This document shows positions 15,491 to 23,976 of a stretch of 29,929 nt of DNA, one piece after another. Source of the stretch: Acetofilamentum sp. (GTDB taxonomy: Bacteria; Bacteroidota; Bacteroidia; Bacteroidales; JAFGUD01). A program made the translations under genes and the position numbers. Positions within the stretch are counted from its first letter, which is position 1. Each line of letters starts with the position of its first letter. Location of the stretch: NCBI GenBank assembly GCA_020722645.1, contig DYKL01000010.1:1-29929 (forward strand), read 5' to 3'. The notes below the pieces were generated by a model. It made no database searches. It had not been told where the DNA came from and saw nothing but the letters and a program-made list of their open reading frames with translations.

Positions 15491-16915
15491 ATGCAACAGG
15501 GCATACACATCACTATCTGGGAAAAATGTCTCGAGATTATTCGGGATAATGTAGAAAAAGAAGTATTTGAGGCTTGGTTTAAGCCGATTGTACCGGTTGG
15601 TTACAACAACCCCGTATTAACCGTACAAGTTCCATCACCTTTTTACTATGAGTATATTGAAGAGCATTATATTGATTTGCTCAAAAAAACTCTTAGAAGA
15701 GTAATTGGAGCGCAGGCAAAGCTAGAGTATCGAATAATAATGGATAACTCTACCGGTTCCAAAAACATCAAAAAATCTACAATTAAGTTACCTTCTAATC
15801 AGGTTACAAATGTAGAAAATAATCCGGTACCAATACAAATGAGTACAACTCCAAAAAATCCATTTGTAATTCCGGGTATCAAAAAAGTCAAAATCAACTC
15901 CCAACTTGATAAAAATCAAAATTACGACAATTTTGTCGAGGGAGCTTGTAATAAATTAGGTCGAAATGCAGGGCTTAAAATTGCAGAAAATCCGGGTAAA
16001 ACATCATTTAATCCTTTGTTTCTGCACGGAAGTTCAGGTGTCGGAAAAACACACTTAGCTCACGCAATAGGCTTAAAGACCAAAGAATTAAATCCCGATA
16101 AAATTGTCTTATATGTATCGGCTCATGATTTTCAGACAAGATATACAGATGCAGTAAGAAACAATTCAATCAATGATTTTGTAAATTTTTTCCATTCATT
16201 AGATGTATTTATCGTTGATGATATTCAGGATTTTTCAGGCAAAGATGCTACTCAGAAAATATTTTTCAATATCTTTAATTTTTTGCATCAACAGGGCAAA
16301 CAATTAATTTTTTCATCTGATAGAGCTCCTGCCGAGCTTGAAGGTTATTTCGACAGACTTTTAACTCGTTTTAAATGGGGTTTAACAGCTGAATTAACAA
16401 TTCCTGATTATGATACCAGAGTTGAAATTATTAAAAGAAAAGCTTACGAAAGCGGAATTGAAATTTCAGAAAAAGTTTTAGAGTTAATTGCTCAAAACAT
16501 TACATCAAGTATTAGAGAATTAGAAGGAGCTTTACTTTCGATTATTGCTTATTCAGCAGTTGATGTTGGCAAAATTACTCTCGAATTGGCAAAAAAAGTT
16601 TTGAAGAATTTAATAAAAGAAAGAAAACAAGAGTTTACAGTAGAACAAATTATTCAAATTATTTCTGATTATTTTCATATCCCTCCCAAGGCAGTTAAAG
16701 CTAAGACAAGAAAAAGGGAGGTAGTTCAGGCAAGACATCTTTGTATGTTTTATTGTAAACAACTGACAAAAATGAGTTTGTCTTCAATAGGGGCAGAGTT
16801 TGGCGGAAGAGATCATTCAACAGTTCTTCATGCAATTAAAACTGTAAATGATCTAAGAGAAACAAATAAGGAGTTTCAGAATTATGTAGATGATATAGAA
16901 CGCTTATTGAGTTAA
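15491..16915 (+). CDS. dnaA: Chromosomal replication initiator DnaA
   Basis: AAA+ initiator that binds DnaA boxes, melts the origin and helps load the helicase. At 474 residues all four domains are present: domain I about 1-80 (IWEKCLEII, VFEAWFKP), a linker about 85-140, domain III with Walker A GSSGVGKT (180-187), Walker B VFIVDDIQDF, sensor 1 LIFSSDRAP, an arginine-finger region FDRLLTRFKWG and sensor 2 SSIRELEGAL, and domain IV with the DNA-binding signature GGRDHSTVLHAI near the C-terminus. The sequence has IQDF where most DnaA proteins have IQFL/F. The gene is alone, with a long A/T-rich upstream region and its own terminator. Confidence 0.98.
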   Translation: MQQGIHITIWEKCLEIIRDNVEKEVFEAWFKPIVPVGYNNPVLTVQVPSPFYYEYIEEHYIDLLKKTLRRVIGAQAKLEYRIIMDNSTGSKNIKKSTIKLPSNQVTNVENNPVPIQMSTTPKNPFVIPGIKKVKINSQLDKNQNYDNFVEGACNKLGRNAGLKIAENPGKTSFNPLFLHGSSGVGKTHLAHAIGLKTKELNPDKIVLYVSAHDFQTRYTDAVRNNSINDFVNFFHSLDVFIVDDIQDFSGKDATQKIFFNIFNFLHQQGKQLIFSSDRAPAELEGYFDRLLTRFKWGLTAELTIPDYDTRVEIIKRKAYESGIEISEKVLELIAQNITSSIRELEGALLSIIAYSAVDVGKITLELAKKVLKNLIKERKQEFTVEQIIQIISDYFHIPPKAVKAKTRKREVVQARHLCMFYCKQLTKMSLSSIGAEFGGRDHSTVLHAIKTVNDLRETNKEFQNYVDDIERLLS

Positions 16916-16980
16916 TGTTTTTTTTCCCTTTTAGTGTATTACAAAGTTTACAAATAGTAAATCAAAGTTGTGCCAAAAAC

Positions 16981-17008
16981 AAAAAACCGCTTATTTAAGC
17001 GGTTTTTT
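16981..17008. terminator. Bidirectional rho-independent terminator
   Basis: A 12-bp stem aaaaaaccgctt (16981-16992) with aagcggtttttt (16997-17008) and a 4-nt loop, between the convergent dnaA and oxidoreductase genes. Confidence 0.92.
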
Positions 17009-17033
17009 GTTGTTTACAAATGTCAAAGCACCT

Positions 17034-20000
17034 TTATTTAAAGTATTTTTCGAATCTGATTTTTAGATTATCACAGCCGAATTTGAATAATTTAACAGGA
17101 TTGTCTTTTTGAGTGTATTTTAACTCAAATTTTTCATCTTTTGGTATTTCCGGTAACATTTTAATTACTTCTTCAAAAATATCTTCCACTGAATTTAATT
17201 TCGATAAACCAAATTTTGAATGCAATTCTGAAAATTGTTCAATACTTGTTTTTTCGAGCTTAGAATTAAAATATTTATCGAAGTTCTGAATGTTTTTCTG
17301 TGTATTTGTAAAACTTCCACCAATTTCGGTCGGAAAGCTTGCAGGAAGTATTAAATCTGCTTTTGAACAAGTTTCTGTCATAAAGTAATCCTGAACTACA
17401 ACAAATTCTGCATTATCAATCCATTTTGACGGTTTTTCTTTATCAAAAGCAGTTCCAACAGGATCTTCCCCGAAAATGAATATATTTTTGGCTGTGTTGT
17501 TTTCCAACATATCTAAACATGATTGTTCATTTTTTTCTGGTTGAGAGCAATTCCAGTATTTTTTAGTTTTTTCTAACCAGATTTTATCATCAGCAGGGAT
17601 GTTACCAATACCTAATTCACTGAAAATGCCCATATCAAATAAACCGTGAGAATTATTTTTCCCTTTAAGCGAAATCAAACCCGAACCGGTTTTTCCTAAT
17701 TTTCCGGTCAGAAGAGCCAAATTGTATATTTCTATACTTGTTTTTGAAGAGATTTGATTTTCGCTATATACAATTACCGCATTATTTTCAAAAACATATT
17801 CTTTGGCAAAACCGGATATTACTTTTTCATTTTCAACACCTGATAAATTAACTAACTCAGTATAATTTTCAGAAAGCAATAAATTTTTGTATTCTACAAA
17901 TTCGCTGCAATTATCATCAATATATAATTTATTGAATAAATTGTTTGAGATAATGTAATGATTTACAGCTTTGATAAAATTGTAATAAGATTTTATTTTT
18001 GTAACTTTTTCGACTTTTTTGAACATTTTGCTTTCAGTAAGCACTGTTATCATTTCTAATTTTAATCCTGTCCAGTATTTTGCTGAATTTAACATAAATC
18101 CGAAAACAGCATTCTCATTATTAGGTTCCGAACCAATGATGTAAACTTTTTTTGCCTGATTCAAGTCATTAAAAGACAAATTTGATTTAGAATTGTTCAG
18201 ATATCCCAATCCTTTGCCAAGATAGTGAAAACTATTGATGTTGTTAGTTTTAACGCCGGCATAAGCAAGTTTTTTTAACATATACAATTCTTCGTTTGTC
18301 AATCTTGCTCCGGCAAAAAACAGATTATCATTAGGTTTTACATTTTTAATTTTATTTTCAATCAAATTAAAGGCTTCGTCAAAAGATATTTCTGTAAAAG
18401 CTCCGTTTTTCTTTAACAAAGGCTTTGTAATTCGTTCTATATCATTGAAATAATGATAACCGAATTTCGGGTTTTTGCACAAATTGCCGTCTTTATTGAC
18501 TAAACCATCAGCTCCGGTTACTTTCATGACGAATCCGCCTTTATGATGAATTGTTATTTTGCAACCAATTGAACAATAATTACATATAGTTTCAAATGTT
18601 TCAAGTTTTACGGGACCCGGCTTAAAAGGTGTTTTTTCGGTTATAGCACCTGTCGGGCATGCCGAAATACATAAGCCGCAGCTTTCGCAGTCGGTTTGTT
18701 CCAACGGTTTGTTCATACTTGGAGCGACAAATGTTTCAAAGCCTCTTTCTACAAGCCCTAAGGCATTTGCTCCTACAATATCTTTACAAATTCTTACACA
18801 GCGTGAGCATAGAATACATTTGTTATTGTCAATTTTTATGAAAGGGTGTGAGTTTCTGATAGGATATTCTTTGAATTCTCCTGCAAATTTTTTCTGTTCT
18901 GCATTATATTCGGTGCAGTGATTTTTAAGATCGCAATCAAAATATTCAACACAACCGCATTCAAGACATCTTTTAGTCTCTTGCGTTGCTTGTTCGTTAG
19001 AATATCCAAGTTCCACCTCTTTAAAGTCGAACCTTTGGTTTGCGTCTAATACAGGCATTTCCTGACGTTTTTGAAACGGAACTTTTCCTTTGTATTCTTG
19101 AATTTTCTGTTCTTTGAAATTATCTTTTTTGCTTAAAAATTCTTTTTTCAGAGTCTCAACTTTTTGTCCGTTAAGATATTGATTACAGCTATTTGCAGCA
19201 ATTTTTGCCTGTGCTATAGCTTTAATAATTGTTGCCGGTCCGGTTACTCCATCTCCAGCTGCAAATATTGATTCTATGCCAGTCTGCAAAGTTTCGGGAT
19301 TAGCTTCTATATCGCCCCATCGGGTTGCTTTAAGTTCTCCAGATTGAGTATTTGAATTAATATCATTCAAAAAATTTACATCAGTTTTTTGCCCTATGGC
19401 AGCCAGAATATAATCAAACTCCATATCAATTTCACTTCCTTCTACAGGCACCGGTCTTCTTCTTCCAGAGGCGTCAGGTTCTCCAAGTGCCATTTTTTGT
19501 AAAGTCATTGATTTTACCTTTCCGTTTTCGTCTTTGTTTACTCTGACGGGATTGTGTAAAAATAAGTATTCGACGCCTTCCAATTTTGATTCGTGAATTT
19601 CTATTGGGTTAGCAGGCATTTCTTTTTCGGTTCTTCGGTAAATAACTACTACATTTGTGCTTCCACATCTTACAGAAGTTCTGCAGCAATCCATTGCTGT
19701 GTTACCACCACCGACTACAGCAATTTTTTTGCCCTTAAAATCGTATTTTTGACCTGTAACTTCCATATTTTTTAAAAAGTCAATGCCTGAGTAAACACCA
19801 TCAGCATCTTCGCCTTCGGCACCGAGCAATGCACCTTTTTGAGAACCGATTGTTAGAATTGTAGAGTCGTATTTTTGGGCAATTTCTTTATAACTCAAAT
19901 TATCTCCGAGTTTTTTATTGCAGAAAATATTAACACCGATTTCAGTAATTGTACTGATTTCTTTGTCTAATAAATCGTTTGGAAGTCTGTATTCAGGAAT

Positions 20001-20711
20001 TCCGTATCTTAACCAGCCACCCGGATATGGAGCCGCTTCAAAGATATCACACTGATGACCTTTTTGTTGTAAAAAATAGGCAGCAGAAAGTCCACCGGGA
20101 CCGGCACCGATTATTGCAACTTTTTTACCCGTAGATTTTTCAATTTTTGGTTTAAAGTGAATATCTGATTCCAAATCTTTGTCTGCGGCAAACCTTTTAA
20201 GATAGTCGATACCGACAGCGGCACCTTCGTCCATTAAATTTCTTCTGCAGGCTACTTCGCAAGGTCTGACACATACTCTACCGCAAATAGCAGGAAGCGG
20301 ATTTACTTCTTTAATTAATCCTATTGCTTCACTGAACAATCCTTTGTCAATCAATGAAATATATCCCTGAACATCAACACCGGCAGGACAATTGCCTTTG
20401 CAAGGTGCTGCACAATCAGCATAATGGTTACTAACCAACAAATCCAAAGCAGTCTTTCTTGCTTTTCTGACTTTTTCGTTGTCAGTATGAATTTTCATTT
20501 CTTCTACAACTTTTGTTGAGCAAGAAGGTTGCATTCCTTTCATTCCTTCAACTTCGACAACACAGACAAAACAAGAAGAATATGGTTCCAAACGTTTGTC
20601 GTGGCATAGAGTAGGGATAAAGATATTATTTCTTGTAGCAACTTCTAAAATAGTTTCACCTTTTTTTGCAGAAACCTCTTTTCCGTTTATATATATTAAA
20701 AAGTCGTTCAT
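17034..20711 (-). CDS. Multidomain Fe-S/flavin oxidoreductase (NuoG/NfnB/FDH-like fusion)
   Basis: A 1225-residue cytoplasmic electron-transfer subunit. In order: an N-terminal 2Fe-2S ferredoxin domain (Cys36, 47, 50, 64); a GltD/NfnB-like module with N-terminal 4Fe-4S cysteines (100-155), FAD motif IIGAGPGGLSAA (about 200) and NAD(P) motif VVGGGNTAMD (about 332); an extra Cys-rich linker (RCLECGC, 581-587); two 4Fe-4S motifs (CILCSRCVRIC about 632-642; CESCGLCISAC about 675-685); and a molybdopterin-oxidoreductase-like domain from about 700 with a CNYCSIGC cluster site. Where formate dehydrogenases carry catalytic Cys/Sec the sequence reads NSFHYLGKGLG, and the C-terminal cofactor-binding domain appears absent. 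It is therefore probably not a formate dehydrogenase. It is the last gene of an operon with NuoF- and NuoE-like subunits, 28 nt after nuoF-like. Confidence 0.88.
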   Translation of the reverse strand: MNDFLIYINGKEVSAKKGETILEVATRNNIFIPTLCHDKRLEPYSSCFVCVVEVEGMKGMQPSCSTKVVEEMKIHTDNEKVRKARKTALDLLVSNHYADCAAPCKGNCPAGVDVQGYISLIDKGLFSEAIGLIKEVNPLPAICGRVCVRPCEVACRRNLMDEGAAVGIDYLKRFAADKDLESDIHFKPKIEKSTGKKVAIIGAGPGGLSAAYFLQQKGHQCDIFEAAPYPGGWLRYGIPEYRLPNDLLDKEISTITEIGVNIFCNKKLGDNLSYKEIAQKYDSTILTIGSQKGALLGAEGEDADGVYSGIDFLKNMEVTGQKYDFKGKKIAVVGGGNTAMDCCRTSVRCGSTNVVVIYRRTEKEMPANPIEIHESKLEGVEYLFLHNPVRVNKDENGKVKSMTLQKMALGEPDASGRRRPVPVEGSEIDMEFDYILAAIGQKTDVNFLNDINSNTQSGELKATRWGDIEANPETLQTGIESIFAAGDGVTGPATIIKAIAQAKIAANSCNQYLNGQKVETLKKEFLSKKDNFKEQKIQEYKGKVPFQKRQEMPVLDANQRFDFKEVELGYSNEQATQETKRCLECGCVEYFDCDLKNHCTEYNAEQKKFAGEFKEYPIRNSHPFIKIDNNKCILCSRCVRICKDIVGANALGLVERGFETFVAPSMNKPLEQTDCESCGLCISACPTGAITEKTPFKPGPVKLETFETICNYCSIGCKITIHHKGGFVMKVTGADGLVNKDGNLCKNPKFGYHYFNDIERITKPLLKKNGAFTEISFDEAFNLIENKIKNVKPNDNLFFAGARLTNEELYMLKKLAYAGVKTNNINSFHYLGKGLGYLNNSKSNLSFNDLNQAKKVYIIGSEPNNENAVFGFMLNSAKYWTGLKLEMITVLTESKMFKKVEKVTKIKSYYNFIKAVNHYIISNNLFNKLYIDDNCSEFVEYKNLLLSENYTELVNLSGVENEKVISGFAKEYVFENNAVIVYSENQISSKTSIEIYNLALLTGKLGKTGSGLISLKGKNNSHGLFDMGIFSELGIGNIPADDKIWLEKTKKYWNCSQPEKNEQSCLDMLENNTAKNIFIFGEDPVGTAFDKEKPSKWIDNAEFVVVQDYFMTETCSKADLILPASFPTEIGGSFTNTQKNIQNFDKYFNSKLEKTSIEQFSELHSKFGLSKLNSVEDIFEEVIKMLPEIPKDEKFELKYTQKDNPVKLFKFGCDNLKIRFEKYFK

Positions 20712-20739
20712 TTTTATTGTTTTTTAATTTGAAAATGAT

Positions 20740-22518
20740 TTAAGATAATTTTATTGCGTCAAACTTGCATCTTGAAAAACATTCACCGCATTTGATACAT
20801 TTGTCATGGTCGATGAAATGAATTTCTTTTGGTGATCCTGATATTGCGTTTGTCGGGCAGTTTTTAGCACAAACAGTGCAACCTGTACATTTATCAGGAA
20901 TTACAGTATAAGTTAAAAGTTTTTTACAATGTAAAGCCGGACATTTTTTATCATAAATGTGAGCTTCGTACTCGTGTCTGAAATATTTAATTGTAGTTAA
21001 AACAGGATTTGGAGCTGTTTGTCCTAACCCGCACAAAGAATTATCTTTAATTTGTTGAGCGAGTTCTTCAAGAAGTTCGATATCTCCGTCTTTGCCTTCG
21101 CCTTCGGTAATTCTTGTAAGAATTTCGAGCATTCTTTTTGTACCTATTCTACAGAAAGTGCATTTACCGCAAGATTCTTTGGCAGTAAAATCCAAGAAAA
21201 ATCTTGCAATATCAACCATACAAGTAGTTTCGTCCATAACAACCATACCACCTGAACCCATAATAGCTCCAGTTGCAGTAACAGAATCGTAATCAACAAT
21301 TGTATCAGCAAGGCGTTCAGGGATACAACCACCGGAAGGACCTCCCATTTGAACAGCTTTAAATTTTTTATCATTAATAATACCACCGCCAAGCTTAAAA
21401 ATTATGTCCCGAATAGTAATGCCCATTGGAACTTCAACAAGCCCGCCGTGTCTGATTTTACCGGTTAATGCAAAAACTTTTGTGCCTTTGCTTTTTTCAG
21501 TTCCATATTTTGCATATTCCTGCGCACCGTTAAAAATTATCCACGGAATATTAGCATAAGTTTCGACATTATTAATATTAGTAGGAGATTTCCACAATCC
21601 TGATTCAGCAGGGAATGGAGGTCTTTTTCGCGGCATACCTCTTTTGCCTTCAACAGATGCAATAAGTGCTGTTTCTTCGCCGCAAACAAAAGCTCCGGCA
21701 CCTTCTTTTACATAAATATCAAAATTAAATCCTTCGATGCCAAGAATATTTTTCCCTAAATATCCTTTTTTACGAGCCTGTTCAATTGCAATATTTAACC
21801 TGACAATTGCAAGAGGATATTCAGCACGACAGTAAATAACACCTTGGTTGGCTTTGATAGCATAGGCTGCAATTATCATCCCTTCCAAAACAGAGTGGGG
21901 GTCACCTTCAAGTAAAGATCTGTCCATAAAAGCACCCGGGTCACCTTCGTCAGCATTACAAATTATGTATTTATTTTCAGCATTGTAACCAGATGCAAAT
22001 TTCCATTTTACGCCAGTTGGGAAACCTCCTCCTCCACGTCCTCTCAAACCGGACTCAAGTACAGTTTGAATAACCTGTTGATTGGAAATTTTTTCATCGG
22101 CAATTTTTTTAATCGATTTATAACCGTTTCTGTTTTCGTACTCTTCAATTCTTTCGGGATTTATATGACCGCAATTTCTGAGGGCTATTTTAACCTGTCC
22201 CTCAAAAAAGTTGTTTTCAGGTGCTTTAAATTTATCGGTTTGAACAACGTATTTTTCAAGAGGTTTATGATTTTCGATATGATAATTAATAATTTCTTCA
22301 ACTTTTTTCTGGTCAACATCGCCATATAAATAGACATCATTGCCATCGTGAATTTCAACGAGTGGTTCGCGGTAACACATACCAATACAACTTGTTTTGT
22401 CAAGATATATAGGTAAATTATTATCCTTATTAAGTAATTCAATATGTTCAAAAACTTTTTTAGCTCCGGCAGCAATACCACAACTGCCAAGACCTACTAT
22501 TACTTTAATATTTTCCAT
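20740..22518 (-). CDS. NuoF/HydB-like NAD(P)H:acceptor subunit
   Basis: A 592-residue FMN and Fe-S subunit that exchanges electrons with NAD(H) (or NADPH) in soluble complexes such as HydABC and NAD-linked formate dehydrogenases. An N-terminal thioredoxin-like 2Fe-2S domain (GSCGIAAGA, then TSCIGMC; residues 1-90) precedes the NuoF core. The core has the nucleotide loop GLRGRGGGGFPTGVKW (about 157-172), FMN motif CNADEGDPGAFMDR, the PPFPAESGLW region, the SLBB segment and the N3 cluster SCGKCTFCRIGT ... SLCGLGQ. A C-terminal two-cluster ferredoxin (CTGCTVCAKNC; CIKCGECFSRC) follows, as in HydB and HndC and unlike respiratory NuoF. It lies in an operon, 35 nt after nuoE-like and 28 nt before the large subunit. 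Confidence 0.95.
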   Translation of the reverse strand: MENIKVIVGLGSCGIAAGAKKVFEHIELLNKDNNLPIYLDKTSCIGMCYREPLVEIHDGNDVYLYGDVDQKKVEEIINYHIENHKPLEKYVVQTDKFKAPENNFFEGQVKIALRNCGHINPERIEEYENRNGYKSIKKIADEKISNQQVIQTVLESGLRGRGGGGFPTGVKWKFASGYNAENKYIICNADEGDPGAFMDRSLLEGDPHSVLEGMIIAAYAIKANQGVIYCRAEYPLAIVRLNIAIEQARKKGYLGKNILGIEGFNFDIYVKEGAGAFVCGEETALIASVEGKRGMPRKRPPFPAESGLWKSPTNINNVETYANIPWIIFNGAQEYAKYGTEKSKGTKVFALTGKIRHGGLVEVPMGITIRDIIFKLGGGIINDKKFKAVQMGGPSGGCIPERLADTIVDYDSVTATGAIMGSGGMVVMDETTCMVDIARFFLDFTAKESCGKCTFCRIGTKRMLEILTRITEGEGKDGDIELLEELAQQIKDNSLCGLGQTAPNPVLTTIKYFRHEYEAHIYDKKCPALHCKKLLTYTVIPDKCTGCTVCAKNCPTNAISGSPKEIHFIDHDKCIKCGECFSRCKFDAIKLS

Positions 22519-22553
22519 TTTAAATTTGTTTTTTAATTACAAAAATTGAAAAA

Positions 22554-23051
22554 TTACTGATTTTTCTTTTTAATTTCTTTGATTACATTAACAGCTTTTT
22601 TACCGTCGAGCTTCCCGTAGGCTTCACCTCCAATCATCATAACAGGTGCTAATGAACAACAACCTAAACATGCTACTGATTCAAGAGTAAACAAATTATC
22701 TTCGGTTGTTTCACCATCTTTTATTTTCAGGAAATCCTGAATCGATTCTGAAATTTTTGTAGCATTCTGAACATGACAAGCTGTTCCGTGGCAGACTTTA
22801 ATAACGTATTTTCCGACAGGATTTAGCCGAAATTGTGTGTAAAAAGTTGCAACACCATACATATCGCTAAGGCTTATTCCGGTTTGAGAAGATAATTTAT
22901 AAAAAGCTTCTTCGGGGATAAAGCCGAATATGTTTTGTGTGCCTTGCAACAATGGAATTAAACTGCCTTTTTTGTCTTTGTATTTTTCAATTACAGGGTC
23001 AAGCAGTTTTAAATCAACTTTGGAAGATTGCATTGAAATAGGATTGTCCAT
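22554..23051 (-). CDS. NuoE/HydC-like 2Fe-2S subunit
   Basis: A 165-residue thioredoxin-like 2Fe-2S protein, the partner of NuoF-type subunits. The fold is preceded by a helical N-terminus (LLDPVIEKYKDKKGSLIPLL, then QNIFGFIPEEAFYKLSSQTG and the YGVATFYTQF segment). Cluster ligands are in VCHGTACHVQNA (C-x4-C) and CLGCCSLAPVMMI (C-x3-C). An upstream in-frame ATG at 23093 would add 14 basic residues. I prefer 23051 because a -7 box at 23104-23111 would then give a normal leader and the upstream stretch is A-rich like a leader. It is the first gene of the three-gene oxidoreductase operon. Confidence 0.93.
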   Translation of the reverse strand: MDNPISMQSSKVDLKLLDPVIEKYKDKKGSLIPLLQGTQNIFGFIPEEAFYKLSSQTGISLSDMYGVATFYTQFRLNPVGKYVIKVCHGTACHVQNATKISESIQDFLKIKDGETTEDNLFTLESVACLGCCSLAPVMMIGGEAYGKLDGKKAVNVIKEIKKKNQ

Positions 23052-23103
23052 TTTTTTATTTTTAAAAATTTTTAAATGATTTTTTTTTTTCAAAAATTGT
23101 TTT

Positions 23104-23111
23104 CAAAAGTA
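23104..23111 (-). promoter_or_regulatory. -7 box of the oxidoreductase operon
   Basis: On the minus strand the sequence is TACTTTTG, matching TAnnTTTG, 53 nt before the preferred ATG at 23051. With the alternative ATG at 23093 the leader would be only about 5 nt. Confidence 0.55.
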
Positions 23112-23210
23112 AACTTAATTTTTTTAAATTCAATAAACTTTTAAAGACTTTATTCGTTATAAATAAAAAAAAATTTTTTTTGCACAAAAATTAACTTAAA
23201 ATCATATATT

Positions 23211-23627
23211 ATGAAAATTAAATTTTACTTAGGTTTATTCTTATCTGTTTTTGTTTTAATGTCTGCAACTTGTCAAGATGACCCTGATGATGTAACAGAT
23301 AAAAGAGACAATATTGTTGGTTCTTGGCATGCTAATATTGATGATGGAGCAGTAAACGAAGACTATGTTGTAGAAATATCCAAAGATGAAGCTGATGCAA
23401 CAAAAATTAAGATGACCAATTTTTTCAACAAAGGTGGTGTAACAGTTGCAACAATTACAGGCTATAATCTGACTGTTGCAGAACAAAGTATTGAAGGATA
23501 TACTGTTTTTGCTGACGGCACAATTAGCGAATCATATCAGGAAATTACTTGGAACATAACAATAGATGGAGATGTATATACATGTAGCTTTGTACCAGGT
23601 GGAATTACAAAAAATTCTGATTTGTAA
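23211..23627 (+). CDS. Small secreted or lipid-anchored protein, lipocalin-like
   Basis: A 138-residue envelope protein of unknown role. The N-terminus MKIKFYLGLFLSVFVLMSATC is a signal sequence with a plausible lipobox ending at Cys21, followed by an acidic stretch (QDDPDD) that in Bacteroidota often favours export of lipoproteins to the surface. The rest is beta-strand rich, with NIVGSWHANID near the start, a pattern seen in small lipocalin-like proteins where the G-x-W opens the barrel, then repeated strands such as DYVVEISKD and ITWNITIDGDVYTCSFVPG. There are two cysteines besides none conserved that I recognise. It stands alone and is followed by a hairpin, a large palindrome and a terminator. 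Confidence 0.7.
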   Translation: MKIKFYLGLFLSVFVLMSATCQDDPDDVTDKRDNIVGSWHANIDDGAVNEDYVVEISKDEADATKIKMTNFFNKGGVTVATITGYNLTVAEQSIEGYTVFADGTISESYQEITWNITIDGDVYTCSFVPGGITKNSDL

Positions 23628-23634
23628 TTAATTT

Positions 23635-23657
23635 CAGATATTATGTTGTAATATCTG
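23635..23657 (+). other. Hairpin just after the lipoprotein stop
   Basis: An 8-bp stem cagatatt/aatatctg with a 7-nt loop, starting 8 nt after the stop codon. There is no T-run, so it may protect the 3' end instead of terminating. Confidence 0.5.
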
Positions 23658-23660
23658 GTA

Positions 23661-23761
23661 TTGGTTTAAAACTGTTGATTTGCCGGTGGTGGCACCGGTA
23701 AAAGCTTGTATTACCGACGTTTCAGGTGTTCGCACCTGAAATTTCAACGGTTTTAAACCAA
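23661..23761 (+). repeat. Nested palindromic element 1
   Basis: An 18-bp outer stem (23661-23678 with 23744-23761) encloses two further hairpins: ccggtg-gtgg-caccgg (23683-23698) and tttcaggtg-ttcg-cacctgaaa (23720-23741). The only non-Watson-Crick pair of the outer stem is G-U if transcribed on the + strand but A-C on the other strand, which favours a + strand RNA, as expected from the gene upstream. It resembles extragenic palindromic repeats (REP/BIME-like) or a small structured RNA. Confidence 0.75.
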
Positions 23762-23789
23762 GAGCAAATCAATAATAAAAATTTAAAGC

Positions 23790-23829
23790 CAGACTGAATA
23801 AAATTATTTATTTTCAGTCTGTTTTTTTT
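23790..23829 (+). terminator. Rho-independent terminator
   Basis: An 8-bp stem cagactga (23790-23797) with tcagtctg (23814-23821), then T8. It ends + strand transcription from the lipoprotein gene after palindromic element 1. Confidence 0.85.
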
Positions 23830-23846
23830 GTTTACTTTTATTTATC

Positions 23847-23976
23847 ACCTTAAATCCGCAAGTCTTTTCGTAAGTGGTTGCAGGTGAAAACACCTGCAAC
23901 ATGTAGTTTGCACCAGTCAGGTGTTTTCACCTGGCTGAATTTCAGATATATAAGTATAGACTTACGGATTTAAGGT
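23847..23976 (-). repeat. Nested palindromic element 2
   Basis: A 19-nt outer stem (23847-23865 with 23958-23976, one mismatch) encloses gttgcaggtg-aaaa-cacctgcaac (23877-23900, 10 perfect pairs) and cagtcaggtg-tttt-cacctggctg (23914-23937). The outer mismatch is C-A on + but G-U on -, favouring the minus strand, the direction of the gene that runs into it; the last inner hairpin, however, has its G-U on +. The right arm covers the stop codon of the FtsZ-like gene. It shares the caggtg-N4-cacctg hairpin core and a 12-nt word (aatttcagatat) with the element-1 region. Confidence 0.75.

Noticed and set aside
17034..20711. Annotation of the large subunit as formate dehydrogenase alpha
   Set aside because: The catalytic Cys/Sec region reads NSFHYLGKGLG and the C-terminal molybdopterin-binding domain seems missing.
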